This document shows, in pieces, positions 21,711-40,836 of a stretch of DNA of 64,000 nucleotides. The notes under the pieces are model-generated. The model was given only the letters and a program-made list of their open reading frames with translations. It did no database searches and had not been told where the DNA came from. Location of the stretch: NCBI RefSeq assembly GCF_001638985.1, contig NW_017265138.1, forward strand, positions 1,364,001 through 1,428,000, read 5' to 3'. Origin of the DNA: Phycomyces blakesleeanus NRRL 1555(-) (taxonomy: Eukaryota > Mucoromycota > Mucoromycetes > Mucorales > Phycomycetaceae). Within the stretch, counting starts at the first letter, position 1. Each line of letters opens with the position of its first letter. Made by a program: the position numbers and the translations under genes.

Positions 21711-22699
21711 ATGCTGTCCCGCTCAAACACGCCATCTATTCCAACCATCGATTCTATGACCATGCCAGAGCGCAGAACTCGCTCGCCCCCACACCATGGC
21801 AGCAAAGACCACGAAGACGTGTCCGATGATGATACAATTCCCCACTCTCATGGCCGCGACAAATTTCGCCGTGAGAGAAGCTTAGAACGCAACACCGGGG
21901 ATGCTGATCGATACGACTATAAGAAACGTCCACGAAGTAGCCCAGTCCCATCCGATGGTAACCTACTTCTTTCAGCACCCCAACCCCTTTCCTCTCGATG
22001 TGTCTGAAGAAGAATCGCATGTCTAAAAAACAACTCCCTCCCTCCCTCCTCCCTTCCTCCTCCCTTCCTCTTTTTTTTGCTCTCTCTCTTCTCTCTTTAT
22101 ATCTCTCTCTCTATCTATCTCTCTCTCTATATCTCTCTCTCTATCTATCTATTATATATATATATATCTCTCTATTCAACTTTACAAAGCAGAACACAGA
22201 CACAAACGACACGTTGCTCTGTCACCACCTCATGGCATGCGTGGGCACGGCCCCCCTGTTCCTCGAGGTGCTCGTGGGCAACCGCGTGGTGATGCTGAAC
22301 AGGGAGACCGTTATGTCCCCAACTACGACCGAGATGGCTATGTTCCAGCACCACGCTACACTCATGGGCCTGATACACAGCATCCTGTTCCAGGAATGAA
22401 TCATCCAATGATGGGTGCGTTAGAATTTCATTTTAGTTAGTGTATATAATTCTAATATTATATTTATTTAAAGCAGATATGATGATGAACAACTGGTCAG
22501 CTATCCCAAGGTAATGTAGCCCCATTCATTGTACATTTTCTTATATAATTTCCAAGACAAGGCAAGACAAAGCAAGATACATAATCAATTAAGTTTTATT
22601 GTTATTGTCGTTGTTGTCTGTGCAATTTACAATCACCTCCTTTTTTATTTTATTTATCATTATTTCTTTATATACAAAAACACACACAAATTTATATGG

Positions 22700-22730
<31 letters not shown>

Positions 22731-25348
22731 TATATATTATAAACGAACGTTACTTTCTTTAATATTGCGCTGTACTAACCAACATGCATATATATTATAT
22801 TATTATTTTTAAAAAAAATTGAATCTCTCACATACATATTTATATATATAATAGACCTCCTACTGTAGATCCACAGCAGTTGACTTTCCTTATGCCTTAC
22901 AAACAATTTGCTGAGAACCTGCGCAACACACACGCTAGAAGTTATTTCACTGAAGAAGAGCTTCACACCCGCTACACACTTTACAAACATTCATTTGCCA
23001 CTCGCCAACTGACTGAATTCTTCAAGATCAACAAGGAGAAGATATGGTTCCAAGAAAAATATCATCCTCGCCTTTCTCTTCCACGTGAAGAAGATATGAA
23101 AAAACGAAGACGCCGTTATCTGGAATCCTTTTTGGCCGCAATCGGACGTGGAGAATATGACGATGTGTGCTACGACGGACATCCTGATCAAATCCCAGCA
23201 CAAGAGGCCAAAGAGGAAACTACAGCAACCCAAGAGGAATCTGAGGAGTATGAGAATAGACTAGTCATAAAGACAGTCCCACCAACAATTCCACGCGAGA
23301 AAATTATTGAGGTGAGTGACGGGAAAATGGCAAATTAAAACATAAAAATAAATGATGATTAGGGTGAAGGATAAGCATGTGAATGTGTGTTCTAGAGAGA
23401 GAGAGAGATAGAAAAAAAATAGGCTACTAATCAGATTCGGCTTTATTTCAATTTATTATTTTAAAGATGTGTAGCAAAGTAGAAGGTTTCGATTATCTTG
23501 CTTTGTCTGAACCTAATATAAGCAAGAAATTCCACCGCGTGGGATGGATCAATTTTAAACCTGGTACTGACATTCAAGCTGCACATGCACAGCTAGATAG
23601 TCAGAAAGTAAGTTAAAATACTAAATAAGGATGTCTATTTTATTTTATCTTGTGTGTATATATGTGTGTACGTTTGTCTTATTTACAACACTCTACTCTA
23701 CTTTACTCTATTTATGCAATTACTTGTAGGTCGATGATTTCATATTCCATGTGGCGATGAACAAAAAGAACCAGATGCAATCACGTATTCCTCGCTTCAC
23801 GTTTGACATCTCCAATTCACACAGTCGTCTCAAGATAGATCTTGAGCAAGCAAAAGAATTAGCTAAGCGATTAGAGCAATCACTAGGTGAGGATGTTCGT
23901 GGAATTGATACTGTTGTAGAACGAGCAAAGCATGTTATAAAAGAGCAGACCGATGTCAAGATGGAAAGTCTGGCAGACGAAGGTGTCAATTCGGATGGCG
24001 AACTACCCGAAAAGTCTCAACCCGAGCAAGAACTCGAAAAGAAAAACATTAAGAAAGAGTTGGATATGATTATTGCCTATCTGAGAAATGTCCACATGTA
24101 CTGCTACTATTGTGGTCTTGAATGTGATTCGGTAGAAGAACTGTCTCGAAAGTGTGTTGAGCCTCATTATCGCCGTGTGTCGAATGAGCGTGGGACAGTA
24201 AAGTACCCAAAGAACGACAAAGGTAAATATATTTGCTATCTTAAGATTTAGATTTATATATGTAATGATTGGAAACCTGATAAGAAAAGGAGGGGATAAG
24301 CCATATACTTGATGCCATTGATTTATATATCATATATCATGTACCACAATTTACCTAATCTTTAATTTTTATTGTTTCTTAACAGCTGTGTATTGGCTTC
24401 ACAATCTGGATCAAAGAATTGATCTAAAGCTCCATACACCAACTGACAACAAATTGGAAAGCCTAGGCGGAAAGGTTCTTGAATCGTAAGTGACATCGTT
24501 TACTTGGTAAAAAAATTATTTACTTGACAAAGGTTTCTCACATAATTATTATTTTTTATTATCTAAAAAAAATTGTAGGGAATTGTCTAATTATGTGAAA
24601 ACACAGGTTCACAAAGAACATGAAGCTAAATATAAGTGCAAAGTTGGTGATTGCTCCAAAGCATTCAAGGGCTATGATTTTGTGGAAAAACACATTTTCT
24701 CAAAACATCCTGAAGAAATTGAGCAGATCAAAGAGGAGGTCAACTACTTCAATAACTACGTTTGCGATCCCAATCATATGCTGCCCGTTGCAAATTCTGT
24801 TCCTGGCCCAACACCCAACAAACAACACAATGTTCAGTACATCCCAACTCCTAATGGTGCTAGCGGTGGTGGAGGTGGGGCCGGTGGTGCTGGTGGTGCA
24901 GGTGTCGGTGGTGGAGCCGGTGGACCATCTTCACCGTTTATGATGAATACAATGAACGGAATGCGGGCCCCACATGGAATGATGCCCATGCAGGCAGCTC
25001 CTGGATCACCTTGGAAGCAAATCCCAAGAATTGGATTTGGTGACAATAACAATTCATGGAACTCATTAAACATGCCTGGTAGAGAGGCATCTCGACCAAG
25101 TGGGAGTGCTAATAATGGAGCAGCGTCACGCGCAATAAGGTACATTTCGTGTGTGTGTGTATATAAAGCAAAGGAGGTGAAATTGACAAGAAAGTTACCT
25201 ATGTTGGATGGGTTCGATTTGTTTTTTCTTTCTTTTTCTTTTTTGTAGTATGGACTTGGATGCTTTCCCACGCGATCCTCGCCAAGTCAAGTCTTATGTT
25301 GATTTGGATGCACCTGCTGAAGGAGATGCTAACATCGCGTTTTATTAA
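21711..25348 (+). CDS. ARS2: ARS2/SERRATE nuclear RNA-processing adaptor (784 aa)
   Basis: Nine exons: 21711-21957, 22193-22414, 22477-22510, 22855-23311, 23467-23607, 23730-24222, 24386-24485, 24579-25139, 25249-25348 (2355 nt). The N-terminus is Arg/Ser/Asp-rich (SLERNTGDADRYDYKKRPRS). Next is the SERRATE/ARS2 N-terminal domain (FLMPYKQFAENLRNTHARSY, YTLYKHSFATRQLTEFF), then a core with MYCYYCGLECDSVEEL...C...H. A C2H2-type finger follows (KCKVGDCSKAFKGYDFVEKH, with SKHPEEIEQIKEEVNYFNNY), then a Gly-rich linker and the family C-terminal signature VDLDAPAEGD. ARS2 links the nuclear cap-binding complex to RNA decay and processing factors; the fission yeast counterpart is Pir2. The ATG at 21711 is the first in frame. 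Intron 1 carries a long pyrimidine TC/TATC tract. Confidence 0.92.
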
Positions 25349-25945
25349 CCTACCAACCTTGTCCCTTTTGTCCCTTTGAGCTGATTTCCGTTTTTCTTCC
25401 TTTTCTTTTTTTTTCCTTTACCTTTTCCTTTTTTTTCACATCTTCATGTCTTCTTTATTTTTATTTTTTGGCCTTCGCACATTCTTACATTGGCTACAAT
25501 AAAAAAAAACACACGCACAAATACAATTATCAATACAAATCCAAGTACAAATGCAACTATGCTTATGATTCAGTTTCTGTTAGAATTCAATGAAAGTGTA
25601 AGGTGTTATTCATTGTCTGTCGGAGAAGTGCATTGTGGCTTGACTAACGAAAAGGCCAAATACTCTTTTCGTTTTAGAAACTATACAAGTCTTTGACTAT
25701 TATTTTTTTCTTATTTAAATAAGTAATTATTTATTATTTTCTCTTATCGTTCTTTTATTTGTTCTTTATTCTTTTTTTTTTGTTTGTTTGTTTTTCCTGT
25801 CAAATAATTTATTCTTATTACTATTATTAATTTATAAAAAGAATAATAATAGGAATAGAACAACAATAGAATAAAACAAAACTAATAGCAAGAAGAGGAA
25901 GAAGGAAAGAAAAAGATAAAAAACGAAATCATACGATCGTCAGAC
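25349..25945. other. ARS2 - Sen1 intergenic region
   Basis: About 600 bp of T-rich then A-rich sequence (poly-pyrimidine 25385-25440, AATAATA-rich 25800-25900). It serves as the ARS2 3' untranslated region and the Sen1 promoter. A 68-codon frame at 25490 has no support as a gene. Confidence 0.55.
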
Positions 25946-33600
<7,655 letters not shown>

Positions 33601-34101
33601 ATTTGAAGTTAAAAAAAAAAAGTAATTTCTTAACTTGATAATTCCCGTCGATACGAATCATTCTCATCATATTTGGGTCAAATCCAATTGTACAGTAGCA
33701 TTATTATTTTTATTATTTTCTGTAATAAAAAAATACATATCTTTTATATAGTAATTCTCTGGTAGTCTTTGGCATGTCAATTTTTGTACATCAATATCAA
33801 TTATATAAAAAGTATAGCATGGTAGGCTTGTTTAATCCATAGTTCTGCGATTCACAATTTCAATGGATTTAAAAATCATTAATCAAGATGACTAACATAT
33901 CAAAGTTTTTCTTTCATGTCAAGAAAATGCTTAAGCATAGAACCAGTCATTTCTTTGCACTCGGTTCATATGTGGGACCTACTGCGAGAAATATATCTCT
34001 GTATTTATAGCTATACTTTCATCAAGCCCTTGTATTTGAATATATTGAGGTTTTCATTAACTCTAGTGATGCAGATTCAAGTTTCGTTTACAGTGTTTCT
34101 A
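33601..34101. other. Sen1 3' flank
   Basis: AT-rich, no gene; likely holds the Sen1 polyadenylation region (several AATAAA-like sites around 33724-33735). Confidence 0.4.
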
Positions 34102-34270
34102 CTTGAGTTCCAGCCAAATTAGAAAATGTTTTAGACGATACAAGAATGAGATTTAGACAAAGAGAAATTAGTTTTCAGACAAAGTATATATTTATTCAGA
34201 CATTTTACCTGTAGTTGTCTAAATGTCTCATTGAGGCAACTTGTTTACGTTACAGTGACGGGATTGTTAT

Positions 34271-34302
<32 letters not shown>

Positions 34303-34890
34303 ATGCAGCTGACTGCTGCTTGCTTACTTGTCTTTATCAGATCTTTGGAAAGCGGTTGATCGATGGGTTCCTCTCCAAGCTTATAAAGCAATTGACATTA
34401 TATTTTTGCAGCATTAACATCTCGCTGCCACGGTGTATTACAAATTTTACAGACCAGAAAAGAAAGGACAACTTTATATCGTCAAAAAAAAGTGAATATT
34501 CCTTTATAAAATAAGTACAATTTGAGCATCTCTTTTTGAACAGTATTCAATCCTTGGTGTGGCGAATATACACTATATATAATGCTTTCCGAAATCTAAC
34601 CACTGAAGATGTGCTTAATGAACCTGCGTCCTAATGCAGAAATAAAAATGTAAAATTCAAAAGTCTAACTACTTTCCAAAGGTCTGATAAAAGCAAGCAA
34701 ACAGGCCGCAATAACGGCAGCAATAACAATCCCATCGCTGTAACGTAAACACGTTGTTTCTTTGAGCCATTAGACAATTACATGTAAAATGTCTGAATAA
34801 ATATCTACTTTGTCTGAAAACTAATTTATCTTTGTCTAAATTTCATTCTTGTATCGTCTAAAATATTTTCTAATTTGGCTGGAACTCAAG
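34102..34890. mobile_element. foldback/MITE-like element with about 250-bp inverted arms, TA flanks (789 bp)
   Basis: The left arm (34102 to about 34350, CTTGAGTTCCAGCCAAATTAG...) and the reverse complement of the right arm (34890 back to about 34675) align along their length, about 95% in the outer 105 bp and lower inside. TA flanks both ends (34100-34101 and 34891-34892), as in Tc1/mariner-type non-autonomous elements. The left arm carries an expanded GTTGCT microsatellite (34268-34302) absent from the right arm. The roughly 320-bp centre has no transposase. Very long arms could form a stem-loop transcript. Confidence 0.85.
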
Positions 34891-34990
34891 TATAAATTGT
34901 ATTAAACCAGAGGCCAATTTAAGCCTGACCTAAAATTAAATTATTGAGTCCCCCTTTTAATTTTTCACTTTATTCTAGCATCTGTTGTTA

Positions 34991-35376
34991 GGGGGTTTCA
35001 ATACTTTCGAAGATTAAGATTCACAAGGCGGGAACTAGACTGTCAGCCGATAAAAAAATCAAATTAAATTTACATTTTTGAATCCTCCTTTTTAGTTTTA
35101 CATCCAAGTCTTAAATCTAATACTTTAAATTTCGTATTTCTTATAGAAGTTGGTATAATTAGTTGAAAGAGATGATATAAGCAAAAAGGATGATATTTTA
35201 TTGCGTAGAGTAATTCCAAAGCATCAAAACATAAGATGTTAAGATTTAATCGTCAAGCTTTTTTCTGCGGATTGAATCTTCCAGATTTTAATTTTACTCA
35301 GATTATTTTCAGCCAATAATTTACAATGTTAAACCCCGCGATACTGATCCGCATCCGCATATTTACTGAAACCCCC
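34991..35376. mobile_element. short MITE candidate with GGGGGTTTCA termini (386 bp)
   Basis: GGGGGTTTCAATA at 34991 and, reversed, GGGGGTTTCAGTA ending at 35376. Both ends are flanked by TA (34989-34990, 35377-35378); including the flanks the shared end is TTAGGGGGTTTCA. No coding capacity. The short inverted repeat makes this less certain than the neighbouring foldback element. Confidence 0.6.
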
Positions 35377-35378
35377 TA

Positions 35379-35733
35379 ATAAAGGCAATACTGTTAAGGT
35401 GGTAAAATTACAAAAGAAAATAAAAACCCCTACAAGATCTCAAACCCTTATGACCTTTTAATTTTACATGAAAATGTGTCATTTCATTTTAGCTAATCGT
35501 AATATTCTATTCAAAGCCATAAATTTATTGGTTTTTCAGAAAAGGCTACTATATTTTTTTATTAACTTTTTCCTAATTAAAAATAATAAAAAAAGAACCA
35601 TATTTTGGTTTTCTAAAGTTATTGCCACCATATTACGGTCCGTATTTTGCTGTAAGACAAGACAGTCACTGTACAATATCCTGCTTACACGATTCAGTTA
35701 TCCTTTTCTTTGTTATTTTTGTCTAGTCTCAAG
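35379..35733. other. TOE1 upstream region
   Basis: AT-rich, no gene; probable TOE1 promoter and 5' untranslated region. An 89-codon frame at 35468 has no coding character. Confidence 0.45.
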
Positions 35734-37125
35734 ATGATCCAAAAAACAGTTGTGCCTCACGTCGCGTACAATGAGGTTTCAATCAAAAACTTTGATACCC
35801 TCTACTCAACAATCCTAGAAAATGTTTCAAAGTCAAACTACATTGCAGTCGATACAGAATTCACTGGTCATTGCAAAAGAATCGTGAAAAACATGGAACA
35901 ACGCTACGATGCCCTGGCTGTTGTGGTCAAAAGTCATGCGATCGTATCATTTGGCATGACAACTCTTCAGGAACTTCCCTCGGAATCAAACATGGCTGTG
36001 TACGGTGCCCAAAACTTTGAGTTCCTGACAAGCAATCAAGATACCTTTCAAGTAGATCCCGGAAACCTCAAGTTTCTTGCAGAAAATGGTCTTGACTTCA
36101 ATCGTCATTTCCAGTTTGGCCTACCTTACCATGCCGGAACACATGCTGTTACATCCCAACGCGACATTCGATCCCTTTGGCGAGATCTCTTGTTTACAAT
36201 ACGCAAGAACAATATTCCGATTATCGTACACAACGGCCTTTTGGATCTCATGTATATCTATCAGAGTTTCTTTGCTGAATTGCCCGCCTCTCTTTCCATA
36301 TTTGTTGCAGATTTGGTCGAAATGTTCCCCTCTGGTATCTATGATACCAAGTACCTGGCCAACCAAGTCCTTTCTGAACAGAAATCATACCTTGCTTATC
36401 TGTATTGCAAGTATGATCGATCAAGACAGCAACTCACACCTGGATCGAGTGTAGCTACAGGAAACTTTGCTGTTAGAGTTGGGGATCCTTTAGTTGGTTC
36501 AACAGTAACAACCCCATTGAAGCGTACAGCGGATGAATCCGTTCCACTTTCTCAGGGCAGCAAACGTCGTATGCGTGCTAAAAAGCTTAACGGCTTAAAT
36601 AAGACACCTAGTATTATATGCCACAACTATTCGGTAAGCCGATGAAGAATGAGAAGAATCTTTATAAAATATTGTCAGTGTTTTAACATATATATGTGTG
36701 TTGGAGTGCAGAATTATGGATGGTGTAAATCTGGTAAGGAATGCCTGTCCTCGCATGACCTAGACCTTATTCTCGACAAGGACCAAGGAATCAAACGAGA
36801 GAAAGAGCAGACTGAAGTAGAGGTGAAAGAAGAAGAAGTGGGGGAAGAAGAAATAAGAGAAACTGAGGAGCAAGATAAAGCTCCTTCGATTGAACCAAAT
36901 CAGAGACGAGATCACGCAGCACATTATGATGCGTTCATGACAGCCTTTGTCTTTTGCCACCAGGCAAGCGAATTAGGACCTGTGGCACTAAAGGAAAACA
37001 TTAACAAGATTAATCTGATGCGACTGAGGATTCCATTGCGGGTGGTCAAGAGTCACTACTCTAAACCAAGTTCAGCGTGGTCTAGTGTAAGAGACAAGAT
37101 CTGGAAACCAGATAACGATGATTAG
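35734..37125 (+). CDS. TOE1: TOE1-type DEDD 3' exoribonuclease with CCCH finger (437 aa)
   Basis: Two exons, 35734-36633 and 36712-37125 (1314 nt). The CAF1/PARN-like nuclease domain starts with NYIAVDTEFTGH (Asp and Glu of the DEDD set), continues with IPIIVHNGLLDLMYIYQSF (third Asp) and GIYDTKYLANQ (fourth Asp). A basic nuclear-localisation-like stretch GSKRRMRAKKLNG precedes a CCCH zinc finger split by the intron: CHNYS then NYGWCKSGKECLSSHDLDLI. Finger plus DEDD domain is the TOE1 arrangement rather than CAF1 or PARN. In animals TOE1 trims snRNA and other small RNA 3' ends in the nucleus and Cajal bodies; the fungal role is inferred. An acidic Glu-rich stretch lies near residues 320-355. 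Confidence 0.9.
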
Positions 37126-37477
37126 TCTTTGAGAGATAAGTTCAGCCTGCTTTTTCCTTCAAAACAAAAACTAAAACCAAAAATAACAACTAAATGGTAA
37201 ATACTTTTATATACACATATATAAGACATAATATAATATCAACTTGAATAAATTGTATAGAACTGGGTTTAGGTGACAATAGTATATACACAGGCATTAT
37301 CCATAGTATGCTAAAAGAAACAACAACAATAATAATAATAACCATAACAATGACAATGACAATAAGATTTTCCCCTTTTTTTGCATATTTACTATTTGCC
37401 TCCACGAAGAAACCTATTTTATCTGTGAGATACATACACACATACATACAAATACATAATCTAACTTGATGATTCAC
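37126..37477. other. TOE1 - LCL3 convergent spacer
   Basis: 350-bp spacer between two convergent genes, AT-rich with AATAATAATAACC repeats. Presumably holds both polyadenylation regions. Confidence 0.5.
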
Positions 37478-38461
37478 TTACTTTGCCTTGTGATCTTCGG
37501 GGGATACATAGGCCTTTAATGACCAAATTCCTTTTTGCTGCTTCCTAATAACCCCAAGATTTTGCATTTATAATATTGAGAACAAACAAACAAACACATA
37601 TAGAGGGAAATCCAAGCGTCTACAATAACCGTAACAATATAATAGCTTACTTTGCTTTTGTTACTGCTTTTTCGAGATCTGGTAAGAGATTGGCGTATTC
37701 TGCTCCCTTGGCCACATAGACGCTTGCCAGTCCCTCTTTGGCCATTTCGACCGAAACATTCTTTGAACGAAAGAAGGGAGGGCGGCGCACATAAGCCATG
37801 GCAACCTTTATTTCAATACACAAAGTTTCTTAGTATACTTACTTACTTGGCTCAGAATTTTGTAACCACATTTAATTATTATTATTAAATAATAATAAAT
37901 AATAATAATATTAAAAAAAGAGAGAGAAAGAAAGAAAAATCCTTACCACTCGGCTGTATTGGTCCCTACTCAATAATTGCACCTTTACATCTCTATTGAG
38001 AACCATAGCTGTCAAAAATGATTTTGCTTCGGCTGAGAAGGGCTGAGATGGCATACCGAAATGAGCTCCTTCGGGTGCATCTACACCTGCAATTCTAATA
38101 GGGATCGTTTGATTCCTGAGGTCTGAACAGAAAATAATGAGAAATGTGTATATATATATGGTAAAAAAAAATGTTAACCTTTGCGAGTGGTGGGTATCTT
38201 GCGGAGCCAACCCCAGCCCCAGCCAGGGGTGTGGTAAAGTCTAAAATTGTCACTGTCTCCTACAGAGGTTACTCTGCCTCGAATAACTTGTTTGCTGGCA
38301 AATGCCTCGGGTGGAATGTGGCCAACTGTTTTGTAACGTTTGCCAATGAGGTAAGTGGATATAAAATAGATTGTGGGCAAGCCGATCGCCAATCCAATGG
38401 TAACTGGTCGCCATATAGATTTGACCAAGTCATCTGCCCATTCTTCAGGAGTGGTATTCAT
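37478..38461 (-). CDS. LCL3: LCL3-like membrane endonuclease with staphylococcal-nuclease fold (226 aa)
   Basis: Exons (minus) 38461-38179, 38122-37947, 37805-37651 and 37544-37478 sum to 681 nt. The N-terminus [16 protein letters not shown] leads into one transmembrane segment ([20 protein letters not shown]). The SNase domain then has [54 protein letters not shown] and [16 protein letters not shown]. The Asp-Arg-containing motifs are those of thermonuclease-fold proteins, and length and order match fungal LCL3 (mitochondrial or membrane-anchored). An alternative upstream Met at 38557 would add 32 residues in frame; I prefer 38461 because the added part is Phe/Ser/Asn-rich. Confidence 0.88.
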
Positions 38462-38557
38462 CGCATTTTTTTCCTGTCCTTCGCAATAGACTGGTGTAAA
38501 GAAACAAAAGACAGAGTACCATGACTGTTGGTTATTTGAAAAATTGTTGAAGGGCAT

Positions 38558-39539
38558 CGTTGAAATGAGTCTATTTTGGTTCAACAGGAGGGGGGAGTTT
38601 TTTTTTTGGTGTTCTATATGAGGGTTTGAGTTAGAAAGCTCAGGGGAAAAAAGGCGAATTTTGTAACAATTTTTTTCTGGTAAACTCTGTAGCAATTTTT
38701 TTTTCTGTTGCTTAAGTCTGTAACACTCTTTTGATGGTAAAATCTTGCGACGCTTTTTGCTAATATACTCTGTTGCAATTTTTGCTGATGGGGCCAGTAA
38801 AGAGCTTATGCTGTGATTTGTTTATCGGTATATAGAACGCGGTTACTGACCTAGTTGCTCTTTGCATAATATTTATCTTTAGCACAATTAGTTGTTAGTA
38901 TAGTGTGCAAAAGAAACATGTTGCACCTTTATTGAAAGAATCGAATGTATTGTCAATAGATACTTTAATAAAATGCTGCTTCAATATGCTCAATCGATTG
39001 GCTTTAATTGATCAAAAGAATTTTGACAGAATCAATATTAAAGCTGCCTTTATATATATATATATATATCATCATCAAGTATTTGTGCCTTAAATCTTTA
39101 TTAGCAATCTTACGGAAACGACATTTTTATACAACCAGACTAATCAATTGTGACTACATGACAAGATCGGTGTTTTTCCCTAATCCTTCAGGGCAAAATG
39201 GTGTGCCCTTACACTTTGTGTTCATTAATCTCTTGACAGGCACCTAGCTCTCATTACTTTAAGAGCCACAATCTGTATTTGGGCAACTTAATAATAAAAT
39301 ACTGTCTCGTACGAAAAAAAATCAATTCCTGTATATTCAGTTAATAACTGTTTGTACCTTAAATTTAGACTTGACAATAAAGAAATAATAATTAGTCACA
39401 TATGCACTATATCAATAGCCAGTTATGCCAAAGGTTATAAAGAGTTGTTGTCATTAGAGTGTGATGCAGTATTGTTGGATGTCTTTACTATTTATTGGCC
39501 TTCTTACGCGTATAATGTCTTTCTCTTTGTTTCACCTAG
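38558..39539. other. intergenic stretch
   Basis: No clear gene. 38640-38790 holds four or five degenerate units of the type CTCTGTTGCAATTTTTGCT, resembling, in opposite orientation, the cluster at 11360-11490. ATATAT repeats lie at 39052-39070. 39420-39539 may be 5' sequence of the decayed gene that follows. Confidence 0.4.
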
Positions 39540-40100
39540 ATACTCCCAGAGTTCGTCAGCACCAGCTGGTAAGTAATCCCCATCCACTGTTTTTTTTTTG
39601 CAAAGCACAAAAGAAAATCTTTATACGAAATATTCTGTATCTTTAGGAGCCAGATAGATTCATTCGATGCCGGAGAAAAAAACGGCCACAATTGGTGGTT
39701 TGATACAGTCAAAATGTTGTGTCCTACCAAGAAATGTCGTTCCCCTAAAGTTAGCGTCCAGGCTGTCCGTAAGGTTCTCCATTAAAATCACTGAATCTAC
39801 TCGGGGTAGAGATTACAACAGCAACACAGGATAGCTCTCCGCAACGGGACACCTGGTACACACCTCCGAAAGGAACTACTTTTCGACAACCTGTGCGACT
39901 AGTGAGCGCAGTTCCTCGATCATTAAACGCCAAACCCCTTTCCGTTATTTGTGAAGAGAGCGTCGCTATCTTGCCAAAAAAAAGCAAGTGGCGTAAATCT
40001 TGTGGTAGACGAGTTTGGGTGGGCATTTGACGGAGAAGTGTGGCGCAATCTCAACCTGGGAATATCGATGTCCCACAGCCCACATGAAAATGATTTTTGA
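39540..40100 (+). pseudogene. decayed gene fragment of unknown identity
   Basis: A 29-nt exon (39540-39568, acceptor ACCTAG, donor GTAAGT) joins in frame to 39647. It encodes ILPEFVSTSW then SQIDSFDAGEKNGHNWWFD and TVKMLCPTKKCRSPKVSVQ, with a TAA at 39783. Beyond it coding character continues in other frames: PQRDTWYTPPKGTTFRQPV and RSLNAKPLSVICEESVAIL (to about 39975). After an eight-A run it shifts to VVDEFGWAFDGEVWRNLNL and ISMSHSPHENDF, with a TGA at 40098-40100. So there are at least two frame breaks. I do not recognise the family. It could be a host gene remnant or an intron-rich gene I have mis-spliced. Confidence 0.4.
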
Positions 40101-40836
40101 AGCAAAAATTTGAATATGGCCAATTTTTTTTATGCGTGCGCAAATTGTTTCCAGAAAAGATGTATATATATATATGTGAGTGTGTGTGTGTGTGTGAGAG
40201 AGAGAGGACAAGTAGTAACTGTAAATGAGAGCGAGAAAATATATATATATAAAAAAAAATTGAAACAAAGTGAGCAAATAATTCTCGAATTAGTACGTGC
40301 TGTGCAAGACCCAGGAATTCAGTACTGTTAATTTTTCCTTGTGGTGTAAAAAAAAATGATACAGACAAGTGATTGGATAAAAAAAAGTTGGAAAATAAAG
40401 TGACGTCACATGTTCATATTCATAGGAATTGAATTGAATTGAATTTTTTTTTTTTGGGTGGAGGGAGAGAAGCGGTCATACCATCCCGAGCTGTTACAAA
40501 GGTAAGCGGCGCCTGTCCTATTTATTTTTTTTATGAATAGTGGGGGAGGGAAAAAAAAAGATCGAGAGAAAGAAAGAGGGGGGGGGAGGGGGGAAAGTCA
40601 AGTCAAGTGGATTGACAAAGTCGCGCTTTCTGGATATTAGTGGAAGTGTAGCCAAAGGGATTATTCTTTCTGTATTGTCTATTTTTTTTTTCTCTTTTTT
40701 ATTATCAATCTTTTTGCCTGTCTTTTGTACTCCTTTTGACCGGCAATGAGGAAAAGCAAAGAACTTGACCATAATTTATTGACCATAATGTTCTAATTTA
40801 GAACCACCAAATAAAAATTAAAAAAAGACAAACTGA
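40101..40836. other. upstream region of the GLTSCR1-domain gene
   Basis: AT-rich with simple repeats (TATATA at 40161-40175, GTGTGT at 40176-40195, three GAATT units at 40429-40443, purine tract 40545-40600). No gene. Contains a perfect CRE palindrome (see separate entry). Confidence 0.45.
40401..40408. promoter_or_regulatory. CRE palindrome TGACGTCA
   Basis: Perfect 8-bp ATF/CREB-type bZIP site 429 bp upstream of the ATG at 40837, within a plausible promoter. Function is inferred from the consensus only. Confidence 0.35.
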
